Source: Deltaproteobacteria bacterium UBA4427
GTDB taxonomy: Bacteria; Myxococcota_A; UBA9160; UBA4427
Length of the DNA stretch: 64,000 nucleotides
Direction: 5' to 3'
Assembly (NCBI GenBank): GCA_002390675.1
Contig: DGPZ01000192.1
Location: forward strand, 1 to 64,000
Part shown: positions 25,608 through 34,105 of the stretch, piece by piece
Numbering within the stretch: the stretch's first letter is position 1
Layout of the letters: each line of letters starts with the position of its first letter
The notes under the pieces: model-generated
The model's database searches: none
Told to the model about the DNA's origin: nothing
Seen by the model: the letters and a program-made list of their open reading frames with translations, nothing else
Translations under genes and position numbers: made by a program

Positions 25608-26288
25608 ATGACCAAAGCACAGGGCGTTCACCATATCGCCTTCTCCACAGCCGACATGAAAGGGCAGATCGAGTTCTTCTCCGATGTCCTGGCTATGCCG
25701 CTCGTTGCGATCTTTCCGATGCATGGCGTTCCCGGCGGCATCCATGCTTTCCTCGAAGGCAAATACGATTGCCTGATCTCCTTCGTACAGCTTCCCGCAA
25801 TCGCGGATATCGAGATCGAATACGGCAAGACGCATGCGGGCAATGGCGCTTTGCCTTCGGCACCGGGCACTATGCAGCATCTCGCGCTTGTCGTAGACAA
25901 TGACGAGGAGCTCTTGGCGCTTCGGGATCGCATTCGAAGCCGCGGCGTTAACGTGCTTGGCCCAATTGATCATGGCATGTGTCGGTCGATGTACTTTGCG
26001 GGCCCCGAAGGCCTAACGCTTGAGGTGGCGACTTCCGACGAAGCAATCGACCCGAAGCATTGGCTTGATCCCAAGGCGGCCGCAGAAGTCGGCATCGATA
26101 CCGATCTTATGGCGCGTTTCGCTGCGCCGGAATCTTTTGCGCGCCCAAGCGAGCCCGTGCCGCAGCCAGCCTACGACGCTGACAAGCCCCATATGGTTTA
26201 CCCCGAGGCGGTCTACCAGCAGCTACTCAAGATGTCTGACGAAGAGGTCTCGGCCGCCACGAGCGTTAACGAGCCGCCGGTTCCGTAG
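25608..26288 (+). CDS. VOC (glyoxalase/dioxygenase superfamily) metalloprotein
   Basis: A vicinal-oxygen-chelate superfamily protein, one repeat pair plus a C-terminal tail. It begins GVHHIAFSTADMKGQIEFF, a beta strand with the first metal ligand His, has a second histidine in MQHLALVVDN and a likely ligand glutamate in GPEGLTLEVATS; these three fit a divalent metal site. A C-terminal extension of about 60 residues (from LDPKAAAE on) has no family equivalent that I know. ATG at 25608 with CAGGAG upstream. Fourth of the five-gene run; family functions include glyoxalase, epimerase and extradiol dioxygenase, and none is proven here. Confidence 0.85.
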   Translation: MTKAQGVHHIAFSTADMKGQIEFFSDVLAMPLVAIFPMHGVPGGIHAFLEGKYDCLISFVQLPAIADIEIEYGKTHAGNGALPSAPGTMQHLALVVDNDEELLALRDRIRSRGVNVLGPIDHGMCRSMYFAGPEGLTLEVATSDEAIDPKHWLDPKAAAEVGIDTDLMARFAAPESFARPSEPVPQPAYDADKPHMVYPEAVYQQLLKMSDEEVSAATSVNEPPVP

Positions 26289-26375
26289 CCGGCCAGTTCC
26301 GCGACCGACGGCCCCGGCACGCCTATGGCTAGGTTCCCCTTTCATTCCCGATCGATCTCAGACAAAGGATCTTTA

Positions 26376-27530
26376 ATGAACGTCGCCCGCGAGCCTTATG
26401 GCGTGTTGCACGCCGACCCCAGCCCGATCAAGGACGTCTACGGGGGCGATGCGGGATTCGTTTTCGTGGAGTGCATGCGCATTCGGCCGGCAGACGTCGA
26501 ATCGAAGACGGTCATCATCTTCTCTCATCCGATTGGCGGCGGTTCATTTCTCCCCCTCGTGAATACGCTGGCGGCAGACGGTGTCCACGTCATCTACTGC
26601 AATCCCCGATACCGCGGGAATGACACAGCGCTCATCATGGAGAAGTGCGTCCTCGATCTCGGCGCGTGTATCAAGGATGCGAAGAAACGCTTCGGCTACG
26701 AAAAAGTCTTGCTAGGCGGATGGTCCGGTGGCGGTTCGCTCTCCATGTTCTATCAGGACCAAGCGGAGCAGCCCTCAATTCGCGAGACCCCGGCGGGCGA
26801 TCCTGCAGATCTCGTCGCAGCGAAACTCGAACCCGCGGACGGCGTGCTTTTGCTTGCAGCGCATCTCTCGCGTTCGGTCACTCTGACGGAATGGATCGAT
26901 CCGTCGATCAGGGACGAAGCGAAGCCTTTCGACCGGGACCCCGAGCTCAACCTGTACGACAAGACGAACCCGAATCAGCCGGCTTACGACGCAGCCTTTC
27001 TGGATACGTACCGAGCGGCGCAGATTGCACGAAATCGCCGCATCACGGCATGGGTCAAAGAAACGCTCGCGGAGTTGAAAGCGGATCCCGAGGCGGCGCC
27101 GGAGCGCGCTTTCTGCGTGCACGGTACGATGGCCGATCCTCGATTCCTCGATGCCAGCCTTGACCCCTCAGACCGCGAAGTGGGGGTATGTTATTTGGGC
27201 GACCCGAAGGTCGTGAACGATGGCCCAGTCGGACTAGCGCGATTCGCGACGCTTCGCTCCTGGCTCTCGCAGTGGAGCTATGACGACTCTCGCGCCGATG
27301 GAGAGGGCAATGCAAGCCGCGTTACTTGCCCCGTGATCGTCGTCAATAACACAGCCGATCTCGCCTGCACCCCAAGCCACGCCCAGCGTCTCTTCGACGC
27401 CGTCTCTCACGACGACAAAGAAATCCACCAGATCCTAGGCGCAGACCACTACTACATTCAACATCGGGAAAAGGCAGCGATCGCTGTCTCGCTCATTAAG
27501 GATTGGATGACGCGCAAGTCCTTCGCGTAG
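26376..27530 (+). CDS. Alpha/beta hydrolase
   Basis: An alpha/beta hydrolase of 384 residues. The oxyanion area is IIFSHPIGGGS, the nucleophile elbow is GGWSGGG, the acid residue is probably in NNTADLACTP and the histidine in GADHYYI, so the triad appears complete. The ATG at 26376 has AAAGGA upstream; the longer frame from 26325 is not needed. A large cap region between the nucleophile and acid contains many aspartates. It is the last of the five co-directional genes that begin at 23165, 87 bases after the VOC gene, and convergent with the MFS gene. Lactone, ester or acyl thioester hydrolysis is possible. Confidence 0.86.
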   Translation: MNVAREPYGVLHADPSPIKDVYGGDAGFVFVECMRIRPADVESKTVIIFSHPIGGGSFLPLVNTLAADGVHVIYCNPRYRGNDTALIMEKCVLDLGACIKDAKKRFGYEKVLLGGWSGGGSLSMFYQDQAEQPSIRETPAGDPADLVAAKLEPADGVLLLAAHLSRSVTLTEWIDPSIRDEAKPFDRDPELNLYDKTNPNQPAYDAAFLDTYRAAQIARNRRITAWVKETLAELKADPEAAPERAFCVHGTMADPRFLDASLDPSDREVGVCYLGDPKVVNDGPVGLARFATLRSWLSQWSYDDSRADGEGNASRVTCPVIVVNNTADLACTPSHAQRLFDAVSHDDKEIHQILGADHYYIQHREKAAIAVSLIKDWMTRKSFA

Positions 27531-27537
27531 GGCTTCG

Positions 27538-28923
27538 CTAGGTAGCGCCGTTCTCGAAACGATCTCTGGCCGCGCGGAATTCGCGCATTCCGTGGTAAAG
27601 CAGAACCGTCGCCATCAGATGAGCCGCCACGGTGATCGACAAGAGAGACCAACGGATACCGCCGATTCCGTACTCTGCTTCCGAGAACACGAAGTCCGTC
27701 ATGGCGCCGACGATTAGTGGACCGATCGCTAGGCCGAGCAGATTAACCACGAAGAGGTAGACGGACGACATCTGGCCGCGCAAGTTATTCGGCATCATCT
27801 CTTGCAAGGCCGCCGGGGCTACACCAAAGGGCATCGCCGCCAGAAACGACGCAGGAGCGGCGAGTACCATCGCAGATATGCCGTCACTCATAAGCGGAAA
27901 CGCTATTCCGAAAGGAAACCAAAGCCAGGCCGCATAAAAACCGACCCGCACCTTGGCGTCTCGATAACCGCGCTTGCTCATGGCATCCGCCAAGACACCC
28001 CCTAGAATCGCGCCGCTCGCCGAACCGACGAAGACGATTAGGCCGTATACGAGGCCGAACTCCGTCGCCTCCCACCCATGGACTCGCTTAAACATGGAGG
28101 GCAGCCACGACCCCGTGCCGTAACTCGAGAACGAGAGCAGTGCGAATCCGATATTATGCGTAGCGAGCGCCTTCCAATTGAATCGCGCATAAGCGACGAC
28201 TTCTCCGAAGGGAAGCTTCGTGCCGACGCCCGCCTTCTTCGAAGCAATCATCCCGCGGCGCAGCGGTTCGCGAATAGTGAAAAGGACTATTGGGACGACG
28301 AGCAGTCCGGGCGCGCCAATAATCAAGAAGACCTTCTGCCATCCTGGGACCGCTCCAACGATAGGAATCTGCCAAGGCGCGGTGCCCCGAAGCATGTCGA
28401 CCGCGGGGCCGCCAATCATATAGGCCAAGCCGGACCCTAAGTAGATCCCGCTCGAATAAACTGCGATCGCGCGGGCAAGCTTCTTCCCATCGAAACTATC
28501 CGTAATAATCGAGTAGGCCGAGGGCGAAAGCGAAGCTTCACCAACCCCCACGCCGACTCGAAGCAGAGCCATCTGCCAAAAATGACGTGCAAAGCCACAC
28601 CCGAAAGTCATCAAGCTCCAGACAGTCAGTCCGAAGGCAATGATGTGCTTGCGGCTACCGCTATCCGCAGCGCGGCCGAATGGAATACCGAAGATCGTGT
28701 AGAAGATCGCGAAGGCGGGGCCCATCAGGAAGGCCGCTTCCCAGTCGCGCTCGATCCCGAGGCCGATTTTCAAATCGTCCACCATCAAGTTTAGGATCGA
28801 GCGATCCAAAAACGAGAAGACATAGACGACTAGCAGTACTCCGACGACGTACCAGGAATAGGCCTCCGAACGAGGCTCGACCTCTGTTTCGGAAGAGGCC
28901 GAGCCCGCGGATTCTTGACTCAT
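27538..28923 (-). CDS. MFS transporter, spinster-like
   Basis: A major facilitator transporter in the inner membrane with 12 predicted membrane segments and 461 residues. The first helix is VGVLLVVYVFSFLDRSIL, with the FLDR motif typical of the spinster-like group, and the signature loop GRAADSGSRK lies between helices 2 and 3. The cytoplasmic N-terminus (about 20 residues) is acidic and serine-rich. The ATG at 28923 has a GAGGCAGA ribosome site that lies partly in the end of the SDR gene, six bases away, so they are translationally close. With the SDR (28930) and the small barrel protein (29912) it probably forms one minus-strand operon. Substrate unknown. Confidence 0.9.
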   Translation of the reverse strand: MSQESAGSASSETEVEPRSEAYSWYVVGVLLVVYVFSFLDRSILNLMVDDLKIGLGIERDWEAAFLMGPAFAIFYTIFGIPFGRAADSGSRKHIIAFGLTVWSLMTFGCGFARHFWQMALLRVGVGVGEASLSPSAYSIITDSFDGKKLARAIAVYSSGIYLGSGLAYMIGGPAVDMLRGTAPWQIPIVGAVPGWQKVFLIIGAPGLLVVPIVLFTIREPLRRGMIASKKAGVGTKLPFGEVVAYARFNWKALATHNIGFALLSFSSYGTGSWLPSMFKRVHGWEATEFGLVYGLIVFVGSASGAILGGVLADAMSKRGYRDAKVRVGFYAAWLWFPFGIAFPLMSDGISAMVLAAPASFLAAMPFGVAPAALQEMMPNNLRGQMSSVYLFVVNLLGLAIGPLIVGAMTDFVFSEAEYGIGGIRWSLLSITVAAHLMATVLLYHGMREFRAARDRFENGAT

Positions 28924-28929
28924 TCTGCC

Positions 28930-29808
28930 TCAGGCAATCAGTGAATGATCATCGAAGGGCGCTTCGCCGCGACCGATCTTCTCAGCGCGTGTCCGAAGTT
29001 GCTCACCCGCTCCCGCAACACCGATCATCGCGACAAACTTGTCCGCCTTCAGATCAACGATCAAAGCCTTCGCCAAGTCATCGAGATCCTGGAAATGAAT
29101 CTCCATTCCCGTCGCTTCGGCATGCTTCATGAACTCGCCCATGAGATCTTCGGGCTGTCCCGACGGCTTCTCTCGCGCGAGTTCATCGGGACGATTGCGA
29201 TCGCAATTCCAGATCCCCGTCTTAAGTACGCCACCAGCTGGATAAAAGATCGTCGCGGAGAGCTGTGGATGCTGCGTGCTGAACTGCGCTGCCAAACATT
29301 CCGTAATGATCGAGACACTGGCCTTACTTGAGGCGTAGACGGATTGACCCGCCATAGGCGCGATTCCCCCGTCCCCCGAAGACGTGTTGATCACGTGTCC
29401 CTCTTCGCCGCTGGCGATCATCCGCGGAACGAAGCTCTGGATCCCATGGATCACGCCCATCACGTTCACGCCTAGCACCCACTTCCAATCGTTGACTGTG
29501 GTTTCCCAAACGTTCACAGAGGGTGCGCCTACCCCTGCGTTGTTGAAGAGCAAATGGCACGCGCCGTATTGCTCGTACACTTGTTGCGCGAGCGCTTCGA
29601 CCGACTCGGGATCCGAGACGTCCGCGACGATCCCAGAGACTTCGCCGCCAGCCGCCTTGAGTTCGGTGACGGCTGCATCCAGGACGCCGCGATCTACGTC
29701 GCTCACCACGACCTTCGCGCCCTCGCCTAGAAGCTGCTTCACAATGGCCTTGCCGATATCTCCAGCGCCTCCAGTCACAACTGCAACCTTGCCCTGATAG
29801 TTCTGCAT
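28930..29808 (-). CDS. Short-chain dehydrogenase/reductase (SDR)
   Basis: A classical SDR using NAD(P)H. Cofactor motif VVTGGAGDIGKA at the N-terminus (the usual GxxxGIG with D in place of the last hydrophobic neighbour), NNAG for the structural motif, and the catalytic Ser in NTSSGDGG with YASSK. The ATG at 29808 starts MQNYQGKVAVV, the usual form; a start five residues earlier is also possible. A C-terminal extension of about 50 residues after the core is similar to family members annotated as fatty-acid or steroid-related SDRs. It is in an operon with the MFS gene (six bases downstream). Confidence 0.9.
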   Translation of the reverse strand: MQNYQGKVAVVTGGAGDIGKAIVKQLLGEGAKVVVSDVDRGVLDAAVTELKAAGGEVSGIVADVSDPESVEALAQQVYEQYGACHLLFNNAGVGAPSVNVWETTVNDWKWVLGVNVMGVIHGIQSFVPRMIASGEEGHVINTSSGDGGIAPMAGQSVYASSKASVSIITECLAAQFSTQHPQLSATIFYPAGGVLKTGIWNCDRNRPDELAREKPSGQPEDLMGEFMKHAEATGMEIHFQDLDDLAKALIVDLKADKFVAMIGVAGAGEQLRTRAEKIGRGEAPFDDHSLIA

Positions 29809-29911
29809 ATCAATTTCCCTCATTCTTTAAAATTAGTAATCCAAGTCGCGATCTGGACCCTTTTCGGTGGCCCCAAGCGCATGATCCTTCCGCTCGTCTT
29901 TCGGCGGACGT

Positions 29912-30253
29912 TCAGCTGGAAAGCTGTCTCTCTCCGATCGCTGTAAACGCAATCGCCTGCGCCTGGCCGACATCAAGCGCGTCGGACATCTCCATGCTGT
30001 CAGAGCCGGCGCTTAGCTGCGCGAGGGCGGCCTCAAGGGTCTCGGCCTCGATCTCATAGATCGCCAGGTAGCGAGCGGGAGCGGCTTCCGCCGCATCACC
30101 GATCTGCGCAGTCGCGACCTCGAACCGCTGTGCTGCCACGAAGCCTTCGACCTTGAGGACGTCACCAAGATGAACCTCGTCGTACCAGCGGTTGTACTCT
30201 GCTTCCTGGCCAGGCTTGGGTTGCGTAAAAACGACCAATCTATGAGTTGCCAT
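29912..30253 (-). CDS. Small dimeric alpha/beta-barrel protein (DUF4286-like)
   Basis: A 113-residue protein of the ferredoxin-like dimeric barrel class. The segment PGQEAEYNRWYDEVHLGDVL followed by KVEGFVAAQRFEVA is the family pattern (NxWYDExHxxDVLxxxGF), and YLAIYEIE starts the second strand. Proteins of this type bind or cleave small aromatic or acid ligands in some cases, but this subgroup is not characterised. The start at 30253 is ATG with GAAGGAGCAC upstream. It leads the probable minus-strand operon with the SDR and MFS genes (103 bases before the SDR). Confidence 0.75.
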   Translation of the reverse strand: MATHRLVVFTQPKPGQEAEYNRWYDEVHLGDVLKVEGFVAAQRFEVATAQIGDAAEAAPARYLAIYEIEAETLEAALAQLSAGSDSMEMSDALDVGQAQAIAFTAIGERQLSS

Positions 30254-30709
30254 GGACGAAGTGCTCCTTCTTTCTTTTCACTTTGTTTTCGCAGGTGAAC
30301 CGAGACCTAAAACGTCGGCGTTCGCGGCGGATCCGCCCATCGTTTTACACGCTCACCGCTGACGGCGAGATTTACCGGCTGCATTCCCATTGCGTATCCA
30401 CTCGAGTCGACTTCACGGGTTTTCCTCGCGACCCCGCTCAGCACATCTGGCGATCGGTGAAGCAAACGTGTGACGACTCCCAGAGTCCACAGCCTCAAAT
30501 TCTAGTCCGGTGCTCCTGAAATTCACCTATTTGAAGACCCTCGGATTGCTTTCCAGCACGACCCAGCAGCGGCGAAAGGCGACGGGCTTCATCTCACTCT
30601 CATGACGCGGCTGCCGGTCGTTACAGGAAATTTTCACTGTAGCTGGAAGAACACCTCAAGCGATCCATCGAGCATCCGATAAAGCCTCCCAAAGGAGCCT
30701 CCCCCCACT
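30254..30709. other. Intergenic region
   Basis: About 455 bases between the divergent DUF4286-like and secreted-protein genes. The minus-strand operon promoter and the plus-strand promoter should be here. No RNA gene or repeat is seen. Small open frames inside have no recognisable domain. Confidence 0.4.
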
Positions 30710-31057
30710 ATGCGACTCATTACACGAATAATTACAGGAACGCTCATAACCTTCACCTGGACAGGTCTCGCCTCAGCCGAGACCACAACCACACAACTCT
30801 CCATCCCGCCCGGCGAGTTCGCTTATGCCACTGAGATGCGGCTAGACAGCGAGTTCGCTCACGCCACTGAGATGAGACTAGACGACGAGTTTGAAAAGAC
30901 CGTCACACGCGCAAGCGAGATCGTGCTCAGTGGATTAGCCGGACCAAGCTCGATGAACTGCGGTCATGCAGTCACCATCACCGAACTCGAGACCTGCGTG
31001 GTCACCGCTGAGGGAATGCCTAGAGCGACCGCACCCGCAGCACTCGCGCAGTACTGA
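30710..31057 (+). CDS. Small secreted protein with a 12-residue tandem repeat
   Basis: A 115-residue protein of unknown function. The first 24 residues are a Sec signal peptide (RLITRIITGTLITFTWTG, then LASA before the likely cleavage at ETTT), so the protein is exported. The mature part begins with a threonine-rich stretch and then repeats the 12-residue unit EFAYATEMRLDS / EFAHATEMRLDD, followed by EFEKTVTRASE. The rest contains two cysteines (NCGHAV and ETCVV) that could form a disulfide. The ATG at 30710 has AAAGGAG upstream. I know no family for it. It precedes the Rieske gene at 31220 in the same direction with a gap of 160 bases. Confidence 0.6.
   Translation: MRLITRIITGTLITFTWTGLASAETTTTQLSIPPGEFAYATEMRLDSEFAHATEMRLDDEFEKTVTRASEIVLSGLAGPSSMNCGHAVTITELETCVVTAEGMPRATAPAALAQY
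30815..30886 (+). repeat. 36-base tandem repeat inside the secreted protein gene
   Basis: Two units, 30815-30850 and 30851-30886, agree at 30 of 36 positions by eye; a third, diverged unit begins with GAGTTT at 30887. Each unit encodes 12 residues, so the frame is kept. Confidence 0.9.
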
Positions 31058-31219
31058 TACGCTGGCTGATCGGGACTCCCCTGGAATCTTCGACTAGCGC
31101 ACCAAAAGTTTGACCCGTCGGACCATGAAATTCTTACCTTCCTGGTCCGTCTGCAAAACCTTTGGCATGATCCGTCGTCGCATAAACGATCCGCGTGGCG
31201 GACGCATGGGAGCGCCCGC

Positions 31220-31576
31220 TTGGCCTTCGTCTCTGTTGCCCGCCTGCAAGACATTCCGGAATCGAGCGGCCTTCGGGTCAAGATCGACGAAATTGGAATT
31301 GGTCTCTATCGCATAGGCGACCAGATCCATGCGATGGAAGACGCTTGCCCCCACGCCGGATTCCCTCTTTCCCAAGGCGAATTCGAGAATTGTGTCATCG
31401 TCTGCAAAGCCCATGGATGGCCCTTCGACGTACGCACCGGATTCGCCCCCAACCACTCGGATGGCTTTCCAATTCCCTGCTTCGCCGTCGAACTTCGCGG
31501 CGATGATGTCCTCGTTAATATTGAGGAACGGGTCAACGACCCGCGAAGGAAGCGCGCTGCGTCCAGCGCCCTGTAG
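31220..31576 (+). CDS. Rieske [2Fe-2S] ferredoxin
   Basis: A small Rieske-type protein. Cluster ligands Cys43 and His45 are in DACPHAGFPL and Cys62 and His65 in CKAHGWPF, so both CxH and CxxH motifs are intact. The length of 118 residues fits a soluble Rieske ferredoxin, an electron carrier for oxygenases or a NirD-like subunit. The frame starts with TTG at 31220; no better start in the frame is visible and the ribosome site is poor. Its 3' end overlaps the end of the convergent MATE gene by 44 bases. No oxygenase lies next to it. The C-terminus RVNDPRRKRAASSAL is not part of the conserved domain. Confidence 0.85.
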   Translation: MAFVSVARLQDIPESSGLRVKIDEIGIGLYRIGDQIHAMEDACPHAGFPLSQGEFENCVIVCKAHGWPFDVRTGFAPNHSDGFPIPCFAVELRGDDVLVNIEERVNDPRRKRAASSAL

Positions 31577-33005
31577 ACAGCCAAACTAACATGGCCAAGG
31601 TGTTCGCGGTCGAATAGACGATATTCGCGATCCACATCCCCGACGCACCATATTCGGGTTGGCTCGACAGATAGATCGCGAGGGGCGCTCCCAATCCGAG
31701 CGCGAGTGCTAGCGAGATCAGCATGGGTGTGATCATGTCTCCCGCAGCCTGAAGAGCGCGAAACGCCACGAAATAGATCCCCCAGAATCCGAGTATGAAC
31801 GAAACGTACCGAAGGTATTCGCTCGCGTGAGCCGCAACAGCCGGGTCGCCTGTAAATACTGCAACCGCGGCATCTCGGAAGAAGTAGAGCGCGACAGCTC
31901 CAGGACCCAGAATGCATACTTCTACGGCCGCTGAAACGTAAACTGATCGCCATGCGCGATCGACATTTCCGGCTCCTAGGTTCTGACCGACTAACGTGGC
32001 ACACGCGTTCGCGATCGGGAAAGCGATCATAACGGCGATCATCTCAATCCGTAAGCCGATCGTATAGGCCGCTTGAACGTGGCTCCCAATTCTTCCTGCA
32101 AGAAACATGAAGACCATGATCATCGCCGATCGCGCAATCATCTGAAGCGCGGGCTGCCACATTGTTTTCCCTATGCGCGCGAGCATTGCCCAGTCCGGAC
32201 GTAAATGCTGGACGCGCAAATGGACGCGGCTGTGACCGCTAAACAAAACGAAGGTCGCCATCGCGAAAGAAAAGGCACCCCCGATCGCGGTCCCGTAGGC
32301 GATGCCTTCGACACCGAGTGCTGGAAATCCAAAATGGCCAAAGGCCAAAGCCCACTCGAAGAAGATGGCGACGGGAACCTGTAACAGACCGATCATCATC
32401 GGCGTCGTCGCGTCCCCCGAACCAACCAGGATTCCGTTGGCAGCCTGCGCGAATATGTTGAACGCGAAGAAGAAGAACGTGATCCGTGCGTAGGCCTCGG
32501 CCATAGGGACGGCTTCTTCGCTCACGATCAGAGACACGAAGAAATTCGGAAAGAGGCCAACGCTCACGATGCCCAGCAGGGCGAGCAGGCTCGTGATCAG
32601 GAAGCTTTGGCCGGCTATGTGCTCGGCTTCCTCAAGTGCAGCGCGACCGATCGCGAAGGCGATCATCATCTGAATCGCAACGGAAAGGCCAAACGCTGAG
32701 ACCTGGAAGATCTGCCGAAGCGTCTGGTTCGTCGCACCGGCTGCAGCGACAGCTTCGCCACCAATCTGCCCGAGAAAGCGCAGATCGAAGAGCTGAAACA
32801 GCGCCATCCCAGAAGAAGCCAACACCGCGGGGAGCGCAAGCACGAGGATCGAGATCAACAGGCGGCCATGCGTATGATCGCGATGTGTGAATTGCTGAGC
32901 GAGTGCTCGAAGGCCGCCGCTAGAACGCTCGGGCCTGGGGGCCCAGTCTCTAGGGTTTGAGTCGCTGGCGTCCTTACTACCGGATTTTTCTGGAACTTCG
33001 CTCAT
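31533..33005 (-). CDS. MATE family multidrug efflux transporter
   Basis: An inner-membrane MATE (MatE) transporter with 12 predicted segments, exporting cationic drugs or toxic metabolites with H+ or Na+. The hydrophobic segments form two halves of six; the first starts RLLISILVLALPAVLASSGM with FDLRFLGQIGG, the classic first part. The N-terminal about 40 residues are hydrophilic and cytoplasmic. At 490 residues it is full length. The start overlaps the stop of the desaturase gene by one base (TAATG), so translation is coupled. Its last 44 bases overlap the 3' end of the Rieske gene. Confidence 0.9.
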   Translation of the reverse strand: MSEVPEKSGSKDASDSNPRDWAPRPERSSGGLRALAQQFTHRDHTHGRLLISILVLALPAVLASSGMALFQLFDLRFLGQIGGEAVAAAGATNQTLRQIFQVSAFGLSVAIQMMIAFAIGRAALEEAEHIAGQSFLITSLLALLGIVSVGLFPNFFVSLIVSEEAVPMAEAYARITFFFFAFNIFAQAANGILVGSGDATTPMMIGLLQVPVAIFFEWALAFGHFGFPALGVEGIAYGTAIGGAFSFAMATFVLFSGHSRVHLRVQHLRPDWAMLARIGKTMWQPALQMIARSAMIMVFMFLAGRIGSHVQAAYTIGLRIEMIAVMIAFPIANACATLVGQNLGAGNVDRAWRSVYVSAAVEVCILGPGAVALYFFRDAAVAVFTGDPAVAAHASEYLRYVSFILGFWGIYFVAFRALQAAGDMITPMLISLALALGLGAPLAIYLSSQPEYGASGMWIANIVYSTANTLAMLVWLSTGRWTQRASFAGR

Positions 33006-33907
33006 TACCCAAAGAAGGTAGCGATGATCATCTCATCCGGAATCTCGTGCTTGATGTCTTCATGGATCTTGGGCAATAACGACCAATGGACGCCCGGGCG
33101 CTTGTGATGCGCAGTGTGGTAACCGAGGTTGCAGGTCAAGAAGTTGTAGACGGGGCTCGTTCGGTTAGTCGAAGCGTCGTAGTGGCTCGTCGGCCAATAG
33201 CCTGCGTGATGCTCGTAAGTGGCCCATGACGTGTGCGTCAAAGCGATGAAGCCCGGGATCAAAAACACGCAGAGTGCATTGAGCGGATTCAAGTAGAGGA
33301 GTCCAAGCAGGATGCCCCACACCGGAATTTTCATCAGAAGATAAGATCGCCAGAAACGCGGATACTGCTGGCCAACCTTGTAGATATCGAGCTGATGATG
33401 GAGCACGAGGTCAATCGTGTACTCGACACGACCCATCTGAGACCCGTCCTTGCGCGTCCACTTGGACTCGTCTGGCTCCGCATGAGGGCGCTGGTTCAGA
33501 TAGTTTCTGTGGTGCCCAAGGTTGTGATGAAGCACCCATCCGTACGGACTAATACCGGTCTGCAGCGACAACACCACTTCATAGATTCGGTTCAACACCG
33601 AATTGTGGAAGGTGTTGAAGTGCTGGTGATGGTGGTTGAGGGGCGCAATAAACATGCTCAGAATCGAGAACGGAATGATGAGCGAAGCGGCGACCCAAGT
33701 AGGTGCGAGAGCGAAGGCGGCCAAATGGACGCCCAGCATCACGCAGGTGTAGGTGACGGGACGCCGGTCGGCCTTGTAGCGAAGGATCGTGCCCTTCAGC
33801 GACGAAGTATCCTTCTGAGAACCCCTGCTTGCTCCTGAAGCGTCGGAAGAATTAGGGGCATCGTCGTGGAGGCCCTCGCGGGCATCGATTTCGAGCGCGG
33901 CGTTCAT
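33005..33907 (-). CDS. Membrane fatty acid desaturase
   Basis: A di-iron membrane desaturase or hydroxylase of the FA_desaturase family. The histidine boxes are HHHQHFNTFHN, HHNLGHHRN and LGYHTAHHKRPGVHW, in the correct order with membrane segments between them. A 40-residue hydrophilic N-terminus precedes. The product of 300 residues lies in the inner membrane and could put a double bond in an acyl chain or carotenoid. It forms a two-gene operon with the MATE transporter (TAATG overlap). The substrate, and any link with the MATE exporter, are unknown. ATG at 33907. Confidence 0.87.
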   Translation of the reverse strand: MNAALEIDAREGLHDDAPNSSDASGASRGSQKDTSSLKGTILRYKADRRPVTYTCVMLGVHLAAFALAPTWVAASLIIPFSILSMFIAPLNHHHQHFNTFHNSVLNRIYEVVLSLQTGISPYGWVLHHNLGHHRNYLNQRPHAEPDESKWTRKDGSQMGRVEYTIDLVLHHQLDIYKVGQQYPRFWRSYLLMKIPVWGILLGLLYLNPLNALCVFLIPGFIALTHTSWATYEHHAGYWPTSHYDASTNRTSPVYNFLTCNLGYHTAHHKRPGVHWSLLPKIHEDIKHEIPDEMIIATFFG

Positions 33908-34105
33908 ATTGTTTCGGATCTCTCACGCGCTCAAGGGCCGGACGTGGCGCGTTTTTCGGGGGGTTGCTTGGGTACTGCGTCCGGACGTGGGCGCAGGTTT
34001 AGCCGAATCACCGTGCCTGGAAAACGTTCAGGCGTACCCCGATGGTAAAAGCGGTGTAAAACCTCGGGCCGACCGTCTAGGGCCGCTTCGTGCTAGACAG
34101 ACCGT

